Shown here: one piece after another, positions 15,506 to 25,129 of the stretch
How the letters are laid out: each line of letters starts with the position of its first letter
Position numbering within the stretch: position 1 is the stretch's first letter
NCBI RefSeq assembly: GCF_947495275.1
Contig: NZ_CANLYL010000008.1
Coordinates: 1 to 64,000 of the forward strand
Direction of reading: 5' to 3'
From: an uncultured Roseobacter sp.
GTDB lineage: Bacteria > Pseudomonadota > Alphaproteobacteria > Rhodobacterales > Rhodobacteraceae
Length of the DNA stretch: 64,000 bases
The notes under the pieces: model-generated
What the model was told of the DNA's origin: nothing
Seen by the model: only the letters and a program-made list of their open reading frames with translations
Databases searched by the model: none
Translations under genes and position numbers: made by a program

Positions 15506-17935
15506 ATGCAACAGCTCCCCGCAATTTTTGAAGATTGGTTCCACGCCAGAGGATGGTCAATCCATCCGCACCAGCAACAGATGCTCGCACGCGCGAATGA
15601 CCCCGCGCTTTTGCTGATAGCACCGACGGGTGGTGGCAAAACACTGGCCGGGTTCTTGCCCACTCTGGTCGATCTGGCGCAGGAACCCAGGGCGGGGCTT
15701 CACACCCTCTATATCTCTCCGCTCAAAGCTCTGGCCGCCGACATCAGACGCAACCTCACCACACCGGTCACCGAAATGGGCTTGCCCATTCGCATCGAAG
15801 ACCGCACTGGGGATACCCCCGCAAGTCGCAAGAAGCGCCAACGGGCTGATCCGCCACATATCCTGCTGACCACGCCGGAAAGCCTTGCCCTGCTTACCTC
15901 CTATGAGGACGCGCCGCGGATGTTCGACGGCCTCAAACGGGTGGTTGTCGATGAAATTCATGCATTGGCCAACTCCAAACGCGGCGATCAGTTGATGCTG
16001 GCGCTAGGCAGGCTGCAAAGACTTTGCCCCGATCTGCGCCGGGTCGGATTGTCTGCGACAGTCGAGGACCCTCAAGCCATTGCGCATCTGCTTGCGCGCC
16101 ACCCGGACCCTTGCGAAATCCTGTTCGCCGATCCCGGACCGGCCCCCGACATTTCCATGCTCACAACAAAAGAGGCCCCTCCCTGGGCAGGTGGCAACGC
16201 GGCCTACGCGATACCGGCAGTTCTTGAACAGTTACGCCAGCACAAAACCACACTGATCTTTCATAATACTCGCGCGCAGGCTGAGATTTTCTTTCATAAT
16301 CTGTGGCTTGCAAACGACGATGGTTTGCCTATCGGGATACATCATGGGTCGCTTGATCGAGAGCAGCGCGCACGTGTCGAGGCCGCGATGGTGCGGGGTG
16401 ATCTGCGCGCCATTGTCTGCACGGGCAGTCTTGATCTTGGCATCGACTGGGGGGATGTCGATCTGGTGATCCAGATCGGCGCGCCAAAGAATGTCAAACG
16501 TCTGGTTCAACGGATCGGGCGCGCAAATCACCGCTATAACGCGCCGTCCAAAGCCTTGCTGGTACCGGCGAACCGTTTTGAAGTTGTGGAATGCGTCGCC
16601 GCGCTGGAGGCCGCCAAAGAGGGCGAACTGGACGGCGATCCGCGGGGCGAAGGCCCGCGAGACGTGCTTTGCCAGCATATTTTGATTGTTGCCGCTGCGG
16701 GACCGTTTGATGCAGACGAGCTTTACGATGAGGTCACAACCGTCGGCGCCTACGCGCATTTATCCCGCGCTGCCTTTGACGCATGCCTGGAATTTTGCGC
16801 CACGGGCGGCTATGCGCTGCGCGCCTATGATCAATGGCAACGCCTGCAACGCCGCGCCGATGGCAAGTGGCAGTTGCGAGACCCCCGCGCCGCCCAGAAA
16901 ATTCGCATGAATATCGGCACCATTCAGGATACCGACACGCTTAAAGTCAGACTGAGGCGCAATCGCGGTGGCAAACCGTTGGGCGAAATCGAGGAAGGTT
17001 TCGCGGCCTCGCTTACGCCCGGCGACACATTCCTGATCGGTGGTCAGATCGTACGCTACGAAGGGCTGCGCGAGATGACGGTCGAGGTCAGCCGCAATGC
17101 GGCAAAAAAACCGAAGGTCGCGACCTTTGCAGGCACGAAATTCGCAACTTCCACGCAACTTTCTGCCCGCGTGGTGGAGATGTTCCAGCAGGAAACATGG
17201 CCGGACCTGCCCAGGCATACCGCCGATTGGCTCAAGCTACAGCGCGACGTCAGCAAATTGCCCGAACCAGGCCGGCTCCTGGTAGAGAGCTTCGCGCATG
17301 ACGGTCGCGAACAAACGGCCGTCTATGGATTTGCGGGGCGAAACGGTCAGCAAACACTCGGCCTGCTGTTGACCAAACGCATGGAGGATCTCGGTCTTAA
17401 TCCGATGGGATTCGTGGCCACGGATTATGCCACCCTGATCTGGGGTCTGAACCGCGTCGAGGATCCCGCGCCGCTCTTTGACATTGATGTGTTGCAGGAG
17501 GGTCTTGAAACTTGGTTGGCCGGGAATGCCGTGATGAAACGCACTTTCCGGGCAAGTGCGACAATCGCCGGTCTGATCCAACGCAATACACCATCGGCGC
17601 GCAAATCCGGGCGTCAGGCGACCTTCAGTTCAGATATCCTCTATGACACTTTGCAAAAATATGACCCAGAACATCTTTTGCTTAAGATCACACGCGAAGA
17701 AGCGCTGCGCGGGCTTGTCGATTTCGGCCGGATCGAAGAAATGGCCGCGCGTATCAAGGGACGTATCGATCACGTGACCCTCTCGCGTGTCAGCCCCCTT
17801 GCCGCCCCGATGTTGCTGGAAATGGGCCGGGTGCCGGTCAAAGGGGCTGCGGAGGAGAAACTATTGGCCGACGAGGCCGCGCGTTTGATGGAAAGTGCGG
17901 GTATCTCGGGGATCGCACCACCGCCATCCAGCTAA
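15506..17935 (+). CDS. Ligase-associated DNA damage response DEXH helicase
   Basis: An 809-residue superfamily 2 helicase of the Lhr-like group. Motif I is APTGGGKTLAGF (about residue 40), motif II is VVVDEIHALANSKRGDQL (about 149), and motif III is GLSATVEDP. The helicase C domain includes HHGSLDREQRARVE and QRIGRANHRY, followed by the Lhr-type winged-helix and large C-terminal domain. Members of this subfamily lie in clusters with an ATP-dependent DNA ligase, an exonuclease and PdeM. Here PdeM follows, 64 bases downstream, but the ligase and exonuclease are not in the window. Length is usual for the family. Confidence 0.92.
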   Translation: MQQLPAIFEDWFHARGWSIHPHQQQMLARANDPALLLIAPTGGGKTLAGFLPTLVDLAQEPRAGLHTLYISPLKALAADIRRNLTTPVTEMGLPIRIEDRTGDTPASRKKRQRADPPHILLTTPESLALLTSYEDAPRMFDGLKRVVVDEIHALANSKRGDQLMLALGRLQRLCPDLRRVGLSATVEDPQAIAHLLARHPDPCEILFADPGPAPDISMLTTKEAPPWAGGNAAYAIPAVLEQLRQHKTTLIFHNTRAQAEIFFHNLWLANDDGLPIGIHHGSLDREQRARVEAAMVRGDLRAIVCTGSLDLGIDWGDVDLVIQIGAPKNVKRLVQRIGRANHRYNAPSKALLVPANRFEVVECVAALEAAKEGELDGDPRGEGPRDVLCQHILIVAAAGPFDADELYDEVTTVGAYAHLSRAAFDACLEFCATGGYALRAYDQWQRLQRRADGKWQLRDPRAAQKIRMNIGTIQDTDTLKVRLRRNRGGKPLGEIEEGFAASLTPGDTFLIGGQIVRYEGLREMTVEVSRNAAKKPKVATFAGTKFATSTQLSARVVEMFQQETWPDLPRHTADWLKLQRDVSKLPEPGRLLVESFAHDGREQTAVYGFAGRNGQQTLGLLLTKRMEDLGLNPMGFVATDYATLIWGLNRVEDPAPLFDIDVLQEGLETWLAGNAVMKRTFRASATIAGLIQRNTPSARKSGRQATFSSDILYDTLQKYDPEHLLLKITREEALRGLVDFGRIEEMAARIKGRIDHVTLSRVSPLAAPMLLEMGRVPVKGAAEEKLLADEAARLMESAGISGIAPPPSS

Positions 17936-17999
17936 AGCCTGGGAGATATGAGCTACTGAATCGCTTGATCTCAGCGCAGCAATAGGCGATGAACAAATC

Positions 18000-18662
18000 A
18001 TGAACTCTCACGTTTTCACCTTTGCCGGGGCAACGTTGAACGCACTGGGGTCCGGCGCATTGTGGTGGCCGGAAGAAAGCCTGCTTTGCGTCTCCGATCT
18101 GCATCTTTGCAAGTCCGAAAGGGTCGCCCGACGGAGCGGTCAGTCCCTGCCACCCTATGAAACCCGCGATACCCTGAACCGCCTGACGTCTGATGTGGCG
18201 CATACCAAACCGAAGGTGGTGGTGTGTCTGGGCGACAGTTTCGACGACCTGACCGCTGCCGCCGCCTTGTCCGAGGCCGAACGGTTGTGGATTACGCGCC
18301 TGCAAGCCGGGCGTCGCTGGATCTGGATCGAAGGCAACCACGATCCCGGTCCGATCGCCTTTGGCGGCGATCATCTGCGTGAGGCGAAATTCGGTCGCTT
18401 GATCTTTCGACACATTGCCCAGCCTGACGCGATGGCCGAGATCTCCGGCCATTACCATCCAAAGGCGCATGTTCAGGCGCGCGGACGGCGCATATCAAGG
18501 CCAGCGTTCCTGTATGATACGGAGCGGCTGATCCTGCCAGCCTATGGCACTTATACCGGCGGGTTACGCAGCAACAGCACCGTGCTGGAAAGCCTGATGG
18601 ACCCAAAAGCCCTTGCCATTTTGACCGGGCCTGTGCCCACCTGTGTGCCAATGCCCCGTTAA
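18000..18662 (+). CDS. pdeM: Ligase-associated DNA damage response endonuclease PdeM
   Basis: A 220-residue calcineurin-like metallophosphoesterase. All metal-binding motifs are visible: SDLHLCKSE, GDSFDD, EGNHD and GHYHPKAH. The GHYHPK ending and the position after the Lhr-like helicase identify the PdeM subfamily, which belongs to a four-gene DNA repair set. It acts on DNA phosphodiester bonds in the cytoplasm. The start ATG follows the end of the helicase by 64 bases; expression as one transcript is likely. Confidence 0.9.
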   Translation: MNSHVFTFAGATLNALGSGALWWPEESLLCVSDLHLCKSERVARRSGQSLPPYETRDTLNRLTSDVAHTKPKVVVCLGDSFDDLTAAAALSEAERLWITRLQAGRRWIWIEGNHDPGPIAFGGDHLREAKFGRLIFRHIAQPDAMAEISGHYHPKAHVQARGRRISRPAFLYDTERLILPAYGTYTGGLRSNSTVLESLMDPKALAILTGPVPTCVPMPR

Positions 18663-18674
18663 AGCAGGTATATC

Positions 18675-19094
18675 ATGGACGAAAGCGCCACAAACAGAAT
18701 TCACAAGAGCTTCGCTGCACAAAGCATGATGACAACGCTGGGGGCGCAGATCCAAAGCGTCCGGACCGGGGAGGTTGTCATCGCCGCACCGATCCTGCCC
18801 GGCACCCGGCAACAGCAGGGATTTGGCCACGCGGGCCTGACCTTTTCGATTGGAGACAGCGCCGCAGGATATGCAGCCCTGACGACGCTGCCCCTGGATG
18901 CAGAAGTTGTCACGGCGGAGATCAAGATCAATCTCCTAGCACCGGCAATCGGGGAAGAGCTGCGCGCGACCGGTCGTGTGGTCAAACCCGGTCGCAGGCT
19001 GATTGTCGTCACCTCCGAGGTACACGCACTCAGAGACGGCGACGAGGTCCTGATCGCCGTCCTGCAAGGCACCATGGTACCGGTTGCTGTGTAG
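18675..19094 (+). CDS. PaaI-family hotdog thioesterase
   Basis: A 139-residue single hotdog-fold protein. The motif QQGFGHAGLTFSIGDSAAGYAAL (in pieces QQGFGHAGLTF and SIGDSAAGYAA) corresponds to the PaaI/YdiI signature, with an acidic residue on the central helix. It probably hydrolyses an acyl-CoA of unknown chain. It begins 12 bases after pdeM, so it is in the same transcript, and it ends three bases before the convergent folD stop. Confidence 0.82.
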   Translation: MDESATNRIHKSFAAQSMMTTLGAQIQSVRTGEVVIAAPILPGTRQQQGFGHAGLTFSIGDSAAGYAALTTLPLDAEVVTAEIKINLLAPAIGEELRATGRVVKPGRRLIVVTSEVHALRDGDEVLIAVLQGTMVPVAV

Positions 19095-19097
19095 TAC

Positions 19098-20000
19098 TCA
19101 GGCGGTCAGACCATCGGGTTCGTCTAGCCCGTTTGCACGGCAGCAGGCCGTGACCGTATTTGCCAGCAGGCAGGCGATCGTCATGGGCCCCACACCGCCC
19201 GGGACCGGCGTGATGGCGCCAGCCACAGCCGCGCAGCTGTCATAGTCCACATCACCTACAAGACGTGTTTTGCCTTCACCTCGCTCAGGCGCATCCAGAC
19301 GGTTGATCCCCACGTCAATGACCGTGGCCCCGGGCTTGATCCAGTCTCCCGGCACCATCTGGGGTCTGCCAACGGCAGCCACAACGATATCCGCCCGGCG
19401 CACCACCTCGGCGAGATCCTTGGTCCGGCTATGGGCGATCGTGACGGTGCAACTATCGCCCAGCAACAGTTGTGCCATCGGTTTGCCAACGATGTTCGAG
19501 CGGCCAATGACCACCGCATCCATGCCCGAAATCGAACCATGATGATCCCGTAGCATCATCAGGCAACCCAGCGGCGTACAGGGCACCATTGATTTTTGAC
19601 CCGTCCCCAGCAACCCCACGTTGGAAATGTGGAACCCGTCAACGTCCTTTTCGGGCGCGATGGAATTGATCACAAGGTCTTCGTCCAGATGCTTGGGCAG
19701 CGGTAATTGCACCAGAATACCGTGGATTTCCGGATCGTTGTTGAGCTGGTCAATCACGGCCAACAAATCGGCCTCGGATGTTTCTGCATCCAGCTTGTGT
19801 TCGACCGACTTCATGCCAACCTCGACGGTCTGCTTGCCTTTGGAGCGCACGTAAACCTGGCTCGCCGGGTCTTCGCCCACCAGAACAACCGCCAGCCCTG
19901 GCGTGATGCCGTGAGCGTCCTTGAGGCGTGTCACATGATCGGCAACCTGGGCGCGCACCTTTGCTGCGAAAGCTTTTCCGTCGATGATCGTGGCTGGCAT
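19098..20000 (-). CDS. folD: Methylenetetrahydrofolate dehydrogenase/cyclohydrolase FolD
   Basis: A 300-residue bifunctional enzyme that interconverts 5,10-methylene-, 5,10-methenyl- and 10-formyl-tetrahydrofolate. Signatures present: [19 protein letters not shown] with the catalytic Lys in the YVRSKGK segment, [11 protein letters not shown], and the dinucleotide site [13 protein letters not shown]. The C-terminal [15 protein letters not shown] is also diagnostic. Together with fhs upstream it forms a one-carbon module running between formate and serine/purine pools. Its start lies 12 bases after the stop of the small exported protein gene, so fhs, that gene and folD are probably one operon. 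Confidence 0.96.
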   Translation of the reverse strand: MPATIIDGKAFAAKVRAQVADHVTRLKDAHGITPGLAVVLVGEDPASQVYVRSKGKQTVEVGMKSVEHKLDAETSEADLLAVIDQLNNDPEIHGILVQLPLPKHLDEDLVINSIAPEKDVDGFHISNVGLLGTGQKSMVPCTPLGCLMMLRDHHGSISGMDAVVIGRSNIVGKPMAQLLLGDSCTVTIAHSRTKDLAEVVRRADIVVAAVGRPQMVPGDWIKPGATVIDVGINRLDAPERGEGKTRLVGDVDYDSCAAVAGAITPVPGGVGPMTIACLLANTVTACCRANGLDEPDGLTA

Positions 20001-20012
20001 AGCATCTTCCTG

Positions 20013-20483
20013 TTATCTTTTGAAATTGACCCTGTGGGCCCATGATGTTCCGTCGCTTATGACCAACTCGTCAAACTGCATCAACTGCAGAAGATCGTAG
20101 AAAGTGGCGACGTATTGAAGTTCTTCCTGTCGGAAGAATCCGCCACGCCGGACGCTGACAGTGAGCTGCGCCAAAAGCGCGCGCGCGCGGTAAAGCGTCG
20201 AAAAAATTTCATCATCCAGCGCGACAAGAACCAATGTCTTTGCACCTTCCCCCTTGGCAAAGAAGACAAAGCGGGGACTTTCCGGTGCCTCAAGTTGCGC
20301 TGCTGTGAGGACGTTCACGAAATCAATACGGACGGCTTTGCCGGCACCCTGACTGGCCCTAACAACCCGGTCGAAGTCCTCTTCCGAAGTAATTTCCGGG
20401 TAGTAATACCCAACGTAACGGTCTTCGGCAGCAACGACGCCTGCGAACAGCAGCGCGAAAAACACGGCAATCAATCTGGTCAT
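20013..20483 (-). CDS. Small exported protein of unknown function between fhs and folD
   Basis: A 156-residue protein with a clear signal peptide (MTRLIAVFFALLFAGVVAAED). The mature part begins RYVGYYYPEITSEEDFDRVV and has no motif I can assign. ATG 20483 is chosen because AAGGAG lies six bases upstream; an adjacent ATG at 20486 is also possible. It sits inside the one-carbon operon, 12 bases before folD, which is odd for a periplasmic protein. I do not recognise the family and give no function. Confidence 0.75.
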   Translation of the reverse strand: MTRLIAVFFALLFAGVVAAEDRYVGYYYPEITSEEDFDRVVRASQGAGKAVRIDFVNVLTAAQLEAPESPRFVFFAKGEGAKTLVLVALDDEIFSTLYRARALLAQLTVSVRRGGFFRQEELQYVATFYDLLQLMQFDELVISDGTSWAHRVNFKR

Positions 20484-20531
20484 CATGGTCTCCTTGAATG
20501 TCATGATGTTCAGCTTGGCGGCACGAAGGTC

Positions 20532-20559
20532 AGGGGGCAAATCATTTTCTCTGCCCCCT
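20532..20559 (-). other. Hairpin between fhs and the small exported gene
   Basis: A perfect 8-base stem AGGGGGCA (20532-20539) and TGCCCCCT (20552-20559), 28 bases past the fhs stop on the minus strand. No T-run follows. It could stabilise or partly terminate the fhs transcript before the downstream genes. Confidence 0.45.
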
Positions 20560-20586
20560 TCACACATCCCTGTGACAGCTTGGCCC

Positions 20587-22263
20587 TCAGAACAGACCTT
20601 CTACGTCACCATCCGCGTTCAGCTTGATGTTTTCCGCGGAGGGAACTCGCGGCAACCCGGGCATGGTCATGATCTCCCCGCAAATCGCGACGACGAAACC
20701 TGCACCAGCACTTAACCGGACTTCGCGCACTGGAATGTCGAAACCCGTGGGTGCCCCACGTTCGTTCGGGTCGGTGGTAAAGCTGTACTGCGTTTTAGCC
20801 ATGCAGACTGGCAGATTACCGTAGCCCTGGTCTTCCCAATCCTTGAGCTGGTTGAGGATTTTCTGATCCATCTGGGCACTGTCGGCACGGTAAATGCGCG
20901 TGGCGATGGTGTTGATCTTATCCGCAAGGCTCATCTCATCGGGATAGATGGGCGCGAAATTGGCCTCCCCCGCATCAATGACCTCGGCAACTTTCGTCGC
21001 CAGATCGGCAGAGCCCTCGGAGCCCAGTTCCCAGTGACGCGACAGGACGGCCTCGGCGCCTTGCCCTGCAACATAATCCTTGACGGCTTGGACTTCTGCG
21101 TCCGTATCGGTGACAAAGTGGTTGATGGCTACGACGACCGGCACGCCAAAAGATTTGACGTTCTCAATGTGACGGCCAAGGTTGGAACAGCCATTATTGA
21201 CCGCATCCACATTTTCCGCACCCAGATCAGCCTTGGCAACACCCCCATTCATTTTCATCGCGCGCACGGTGGCCACAACCACAACGCAGGACGGCGAGAG
21301 GCCAGCTTTACGACACTTGATGTTGAGGAACTTTTCAGCGCCCAGATCGGCCCCGAAGCCGGCTTCCGTGACAACGTAATCGGCAAGTTTGAGCGCGGTT
21401 GTTGTCGCAATGACAGAATTACACCCATGCGCGATGTTGGCGAAGGGGCCACCATGCACGAAGGCCGGGTTGTTTTCCAGCGTCTGCACGAGGTTGGGCT
21501 GCATCGCGTCCTTGAGCAGAACGGTCATGGCGCCATCCGCCTTGATGTCGCGGGCAAACACCGGGCTGCGATCACGGCGATACGCCACGATCATGTCGCC
21601 CAGGCGCTTTTGCAGATCGTCAAGGTTTCTGGCCAGACACAGGATCGCCATGACTTCAGAGGCCACGGTAATGTCGAAGCCCGCTTCACGGGGGAAACCG
21701 TTGGCAACACCGCCCAGCGAGGCGGTGATCTGACGCAATGCGCGATCGTTCATGTCCACGACACGGCGCCAGACGACACGGCGGGTGTCGATCTCGAGCT
21801 CATTGCCCCAGTAAATGTGGTTGTCGATCATCGCCGACAGCAGCGAATGCGCCGAAGTGATGGCGTGGAAGTCACCTGTGAAATGCAGGTTCATCTCTTC
21901 CATGGGTACGATCTGCGCGTAACCACCGCCTGCGGCCCCCCCCTTCATCCCGAAATTTGGCCCGAGGGAGGCTTCACGAATGCAGACGGCTGCTTTCTTG
22001 CCGATCCGGTTCAGACCATCGCCCAAGCCCACGGTCGTCGTGGTTTTGCCTTCACCCGCAGGTGTTGGGTTGATCGCTGTCACAAGGATCAGTTTGCCAT
22101 CGGGACGGTCCTGCACCGAATTGATGAAAGATTGGCTGACCTTGGCCTTGTCATGACCGTAAGGCAGCAGGTCATCACTGGAGATATCCAGCTTTGCACC
22201 AATTTCCTGAATTGGTTTTTTCGACGCCTCGCGCGCGATTTCGATGTCGGTCTTGTAAGCCAT
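20587..22263 (-). CDS. fhs: Formate-tetrahydrofolate ligase
   Basis: A 558-residue cytoplasmic enzyme, the usual length, that makes 10-formyl-tetrahydrofolate from formate and ATP. The P-loop is [18 protein letters not shown] near residue 67, followed by [20 protein letters not shown] and the segment [15 protein letters not shown], all conserved in the family. The start ATG is preceded by a GGGGATTC-like region. In Roseobacter-group bacteria this step feeds carbon from methylated compounds and formate. It leads a probable operon with a small exported protein and folD. Confidence 0.97.
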   Translation of the reverse strand: MAYKTDIEIAREASKKPIQEIGAKLDISSDDLLPYGHDKAKVSQSFINSVQDRPDGKLILVTAINPTPAGEGKTTTTVGLGDGLNRIGKKAAVCIREASLGPNFGMKGGAAGGGYAQIVPMEEMNLHFTGDFHAITSAHSLLSAMIDNHIYWGNELEIDTRRVVWRRVVDMNDRALRQITASLGGVANGFPREAGFDITVASEVMAILCLARNLDDLQKRLGDMIVAYRRDRSPVFARDIKADGAMTVLLKDAMQPNLVQTLENNPAFVHGGPFANIAHGCNSVIATTTALKLADYVVTEAGFGADLGAEKFLNIKCRKAGLSPSCVVVVATVRAMKMNGGVAKADLGAENVDAVNNGCSNLGRHIENVKSFGVPVVVAINHFVTDTDAEVQAVKDYVAGQGAEAVLSRHWELGSEGSADLATKVAEVIDAGEANFAPIYPDEMSLADKINTIATRIYRADSAQMDQKILNQLKDWEDQGYGNLPVCMAKTQYSFTTDPNERGAPTGFDIPVREVRLSAGAGFVVAICGEIMTMPGLPRVPSAENIKLNADGDVEGLF

Positions 22264-22384
22264 ATTAGAATCCCCATTGAAGTGCCGCGCACGGCGAAGT
22301 TGCTGGCCAATGCATACGAGTGACGCGCCAGTGGGAGAAGCGTAATTCCGACATTTCCACGACGTGTTGCGGCGGCGGTGGGGT

Positions 22385-22410
22385 CATTCGTTTCTTTTTG
22401 GAAACGAATG
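22385..22410. repeat. Perfect palindrome upstream of fhs
   Basis: CATTCGTTTC (22385-22394), loop TTTTTG, GAAACGAATG (22401-22410). It is a 10-base perfect inverted repeat directly after the stop of the MOSC gene and about 120 bases upstream of the fhs start. AT-rich arms and lack of a T-run on either side argue for an operator rather than a terminator. Confidence 0.55.
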
Positions 22411-23007
22411 TTACGAACGGGCCTTGTCGATATGCGCCCAGGCCGGTTGATCAGGGACATGCAAGGTGACGCTATCACCAACGGCAACGGCTCCGCCCCT
22501 CTCCACCCAGGCCGTAACGCCGCGCCGGTTCTGGGCAGCCGGTTTGAAAGCCTGCCCGAAACCTGGGCGATCTTCTTCGATGACACGCCCCGGCAAAACA
22601 CAGGGACGGTTTTCCATGTCCACCGTGACGCTGGCCCCGCTGGGCATTTGCAAACGCGACGACGGCGGTACATGGGTGAAATCAGGGATGCCCTTGATGA
22701 CCATGGAAGCACCAACCCAGGCGGGGTCGATTTCTGACAATCCCATCTCGGAAGCGATCTGCGCAAGCTCTTCCGATGACAGAACCGAAAGCTGTCGAAC
22801 GTTCCTGATTTCTGTCCCTTTGGGATATTGCGCCTTGGTACGCACACAAGAGGCGCGTGTCAGACCGCCGTGGCACTCCCCCTCAATGCCCGAAAAGGTC
22901 AGCTGCGCCGATTGCAATGCTTCGGCGCGCAGTGTGACTTCGCTTTGGGTGACCCGCCCGAGCCAAACAACCTCTCCAACAAAACGGGTGGGCAGCAGTG
23001 CGGGCAT
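22411..23007 (-). CDS. MOSC domain-containing protein
   Basis: A 198-residue protein matching the MOSC domain (molybdenum cofactor sulfurase C-terminal). The pieces GIEGECHGG near residue 42, VRQLSVLSSEELAQIA, and the conserved Cys in MENRPCVLPGRVIEE are typical. MOSC proteins carry sulfur or bind molybdenum cofactor; the substrate here is unknown. It is a stand-alone domain, lying between fhs and ftsH on the same strand, with about 116 bases and a terminator separating it from ftsH. Confidence 0.85.
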   Translation of the reverse strand: MPALLPTRFVGEVVWLGRVTQSEVTLRAEALQSAQLTFSGIEGECHGGLTRASCVRTKAQYPKGTEIRNVRQLSVLSSEELAQIASEMGLSEIDPAWVGASMVIKGIPDFTHVPPSSRLQMPSGASVTVDMENRPCVLPGRVIEEDRPGFGQAFKPAAQNRRGVTAWVERGGAVAVGDSVTLHVPDQPAWAHIDKARS

Positions 23008-23060
23008 GTTTTCTCTCCAGTTGAGGTCTGCTGCAAGTCAGAGCAAATAGAGGCGCAAAA

Positions 23061-23086
23061 GAAAAGGCCCTGCGCTGCGCAGGGCC
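23061..23086 (-). terminator. Intrinsic terminator of ftsH
   Basis: A 10-base perfect stem GGCCCTGCGC/GCGCAGGGCC (23066-23086), followed on the minus strand by TTTTC. It lies 38 bases past the ftsH stop. Confidence 0.85.
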
Positions 23087-23123
23087 CTATGATCTTTTGT
23101 GAAGGAAAAATCGTTTTTCGTGA

Positions 23124-25049
23124 TCAGACCGTTGGTTCCGGCTCCAAACCGTCTTCCGACGGTGGCGCTTTCTTGGCCTTGGCTTTGGCCTTTGGAATGC
23201 CGGTCAGGCTTGGGGCCGAGCCGCTGTCGGGTTTATCCTCTTCATCCGCAGGCGGCACAGGCGGCTCACCATTCATCACCCGCTTGATCTCATCACCGGT
23301 CAGTGTTTCGTATTCCAGCAAACCCTGCGCGAGACGTTCAAATTCAATCTCATTTTCGGTGATAATCTTAAGCGCCCAATCGTATCCGTCCTGAATGAAC
23401 TTCTGGACCTCTTCCTCAATCAGCTCTTTGGTGTTGGCTGAGACCGAGAAGCCAGCGGTATTCCCCTGGTAGCCTTCGGCGGCTTCGGAATAGTCAATGT
23501 TGCCTACTTTGTCGGACATTCCCCAACGCAATACCATCGCGCGCGCAAGGCCCGAGGCCTGCATGATGTCCCCCGCTGGCCCATTGGACACGGCATCGGG
23601 GCCGTATTTATGAATTTCCGCCGCCTTGCCCGCCATGGTCATGGCCAGACGCTGGTGACATTCGTCCTTGAACATGTTCAGGCGGTCCATTTCCGGCAGG
23701 CTCATCACCATCCCCAGGGCCCCGCCGCGCGGGATGATTGTCGCCTTGTAGACCGGGTCACATTTCGGCAGCTTGATCCCCACCAGCGCGTGTCCCGCTT
23801 CGTGATAGGCGGTCATTTCTTTCTGCTCAGGTGTCATGACCATGGAGCGACGCTCTGCCCCCATCATGATCTTGTCCTTGGCACTCTCGAAATCGATCAT
23901 CGTGACAAAGCGCCGACCGACGCGGGCTGCCCCAAGCGCCGCCTCATTGACAAGGTTTGCCAGATCCGCACCAGAGAAGCCCGGTGTCCCCCGGGCAATG
24001 ATGCGCAAATCTACATCCGGACCCAGTGGTGTCTTGCGCGCGTGGACACCAAGGATTTTCTCGCGGCCCTTGATGTCTGGGTTGCCCACGGTCACCTGAC
24101 GGTCAAAGCGGCCCGGGCGCAGCAGCGCGGGGTCGAGCACGTCTTTACGGTTGGTGGCCGCGATGATGATCACGCCTTCGTTGGCCTCAAAGCCATCCAT
24201 CTCCACCAGCAGCTGGTTGAGTGTCTGTTCGCGTTCATCATTGCCACCACCGTAACCAGCGCCGCGGTGACGGCCGACCGCGTCGATCTCGTCAATGAAA
24301 ACGATACAGGGCGCATTCTTTTTCGCCTGTTCAAACATGTCGCGGACACGGGACGCACCAACACCCACAAACATTTCAACGAAATCCGAACCGGAAATTG
24401 TGAAAAACGGCACGCCAGCTTCGCCTGCAATGGCACGCGCCAACAGCGTTTTACCGGTACCGGGAGGGCCCTCAAGCAGAGCGCCTTTCGGAATTTTACC
24501 GCCCAATCGACTAAATTTCTGCGGATTACGCAGAAACTCGACGATTTCCTCAAGCTCTTCCTTGGCCTCATCGATTCCCGCAACATCGTCAAAGGTGACC
24601 CGACCGTGTTTTTCGGTCAGCATCTTGGCCTTGGATTTTCCAAACCCCATCGCCCCGCCTTTGCCACCGCCCTGCATCCGGTTCATGAAATAAACCCAGA
24701 CGCCGATCAATAGCAGGAAGGGCAAGAGCGACATCAGAAAGGTCTGGAAACCCGATTGCTGTTGCTGTTCCGCACGAACCGTAATGTTGTTGTCGATCAA
24801 AAGGTTCGTGATTTCAGCGTCTTCCGGCTTAATCGCGATATAGTCGGCGCCATCAGCACGGCGGAAACGAACCTGCTCGCCATCCAGTGTGACGTTGCTG
24901 ACCTCTCCTGATTCAACCGCATTCACAAACTCGGAATAGCTGATCTCGCGGCTTTGCAGCGTGTTGCCGGGACCACTGAACAGATTGAACAATGCCAGGA
25001 TCAGGAGGAACAAGACGACCCAGAAGGCGATGTTACGTGCGTTACCCAA
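23124..25049 (-). CDS. ftsH: ATP-dependent zinc metalloprotease FtsH
   Basis: A 641-residue inner-membrane protease for quality control of membrane and some cytosolic proteins. Two transmembrane segments (about 5-25 and 100-120) flank a periplasmic domain. The AAA domain has Walker [12 protein letters not shown] (about 195), Walker [13 protein letters not shown] and the SRH region. The zinc site is [12 protein letters not shown] (about 415). The C-terminus has a Pro/Lys/Glu-rich tail. It lies downstream of tilS with an 80-base gap, the common order in alphaproteobacteria. Confidence 0.98.
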   Translation of the reverse strand: MGNARNIAFWVVLFLLILALFNLFSGPGNTLQSREISYSEFVNAVESGEVSNVTLDGEQVRFRRADGADYIAIKPEDAEITNLLIDNNITVRAEQQQQSGFQTFLMSLLPFLLLIGVWVYFMNRMQGGGKGGAMGFGKSKAKMLTEKHGRVTFDDVAGIDEAKEELEEIVEFLRNPQKFSRLGGKIPKGALLEGPPGTGKTLLARAIAGEAGVPFFTISGSDFVEMFVGVGASRVRDMFEQAKKNAPCIVFIDEIDAVGRHRGAGYGGGNDEREQTLNQLLVEMDGFEANEGVIIIAATNRKDVLDPALLRPGRFDRQVTVGNPDIKGREKILGVHARKTPLGPDVDLRIIARGTPGFSGADLANLVNEAALGAARVGRRFVTMIDFESAKDKIMMGAERRSMVMTPEQKEMTAYHEAGHALVGIKLPKCDPVYKATIIPRGGALGMVMSLPEMDRLNMFKDECHQRLAMTMAGKAAEIHKYGPDAVSNGPAGDIMQASGLARAMVLRWGMSDKVGNIDYSEAAEGYQGNTAGFSVSANTKELIEEEVQKFIQDGYDWALKIITENEIEFERLAQGLLEYETLTGDEIKRVMNGEPPVPPADEEDKPDSGSAPSLTGIPKAKAKAKKAPPSEDGLEPEPTV

Positions 25050-25129
25050 GGAAATTCTCCTAAAAATGCGCGTGGTGCGGATCGCAATGATACCACCACG
25101 CGCTTAAGATAGACACTGCGCGCCGAGGT

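Noticed and set aside
21034-22323. Plus-strand open frame of 429 codons over fhs
   Set aside because: It lies antisense to a certain fhs gene, with no domain and His/Arg-rich composition.
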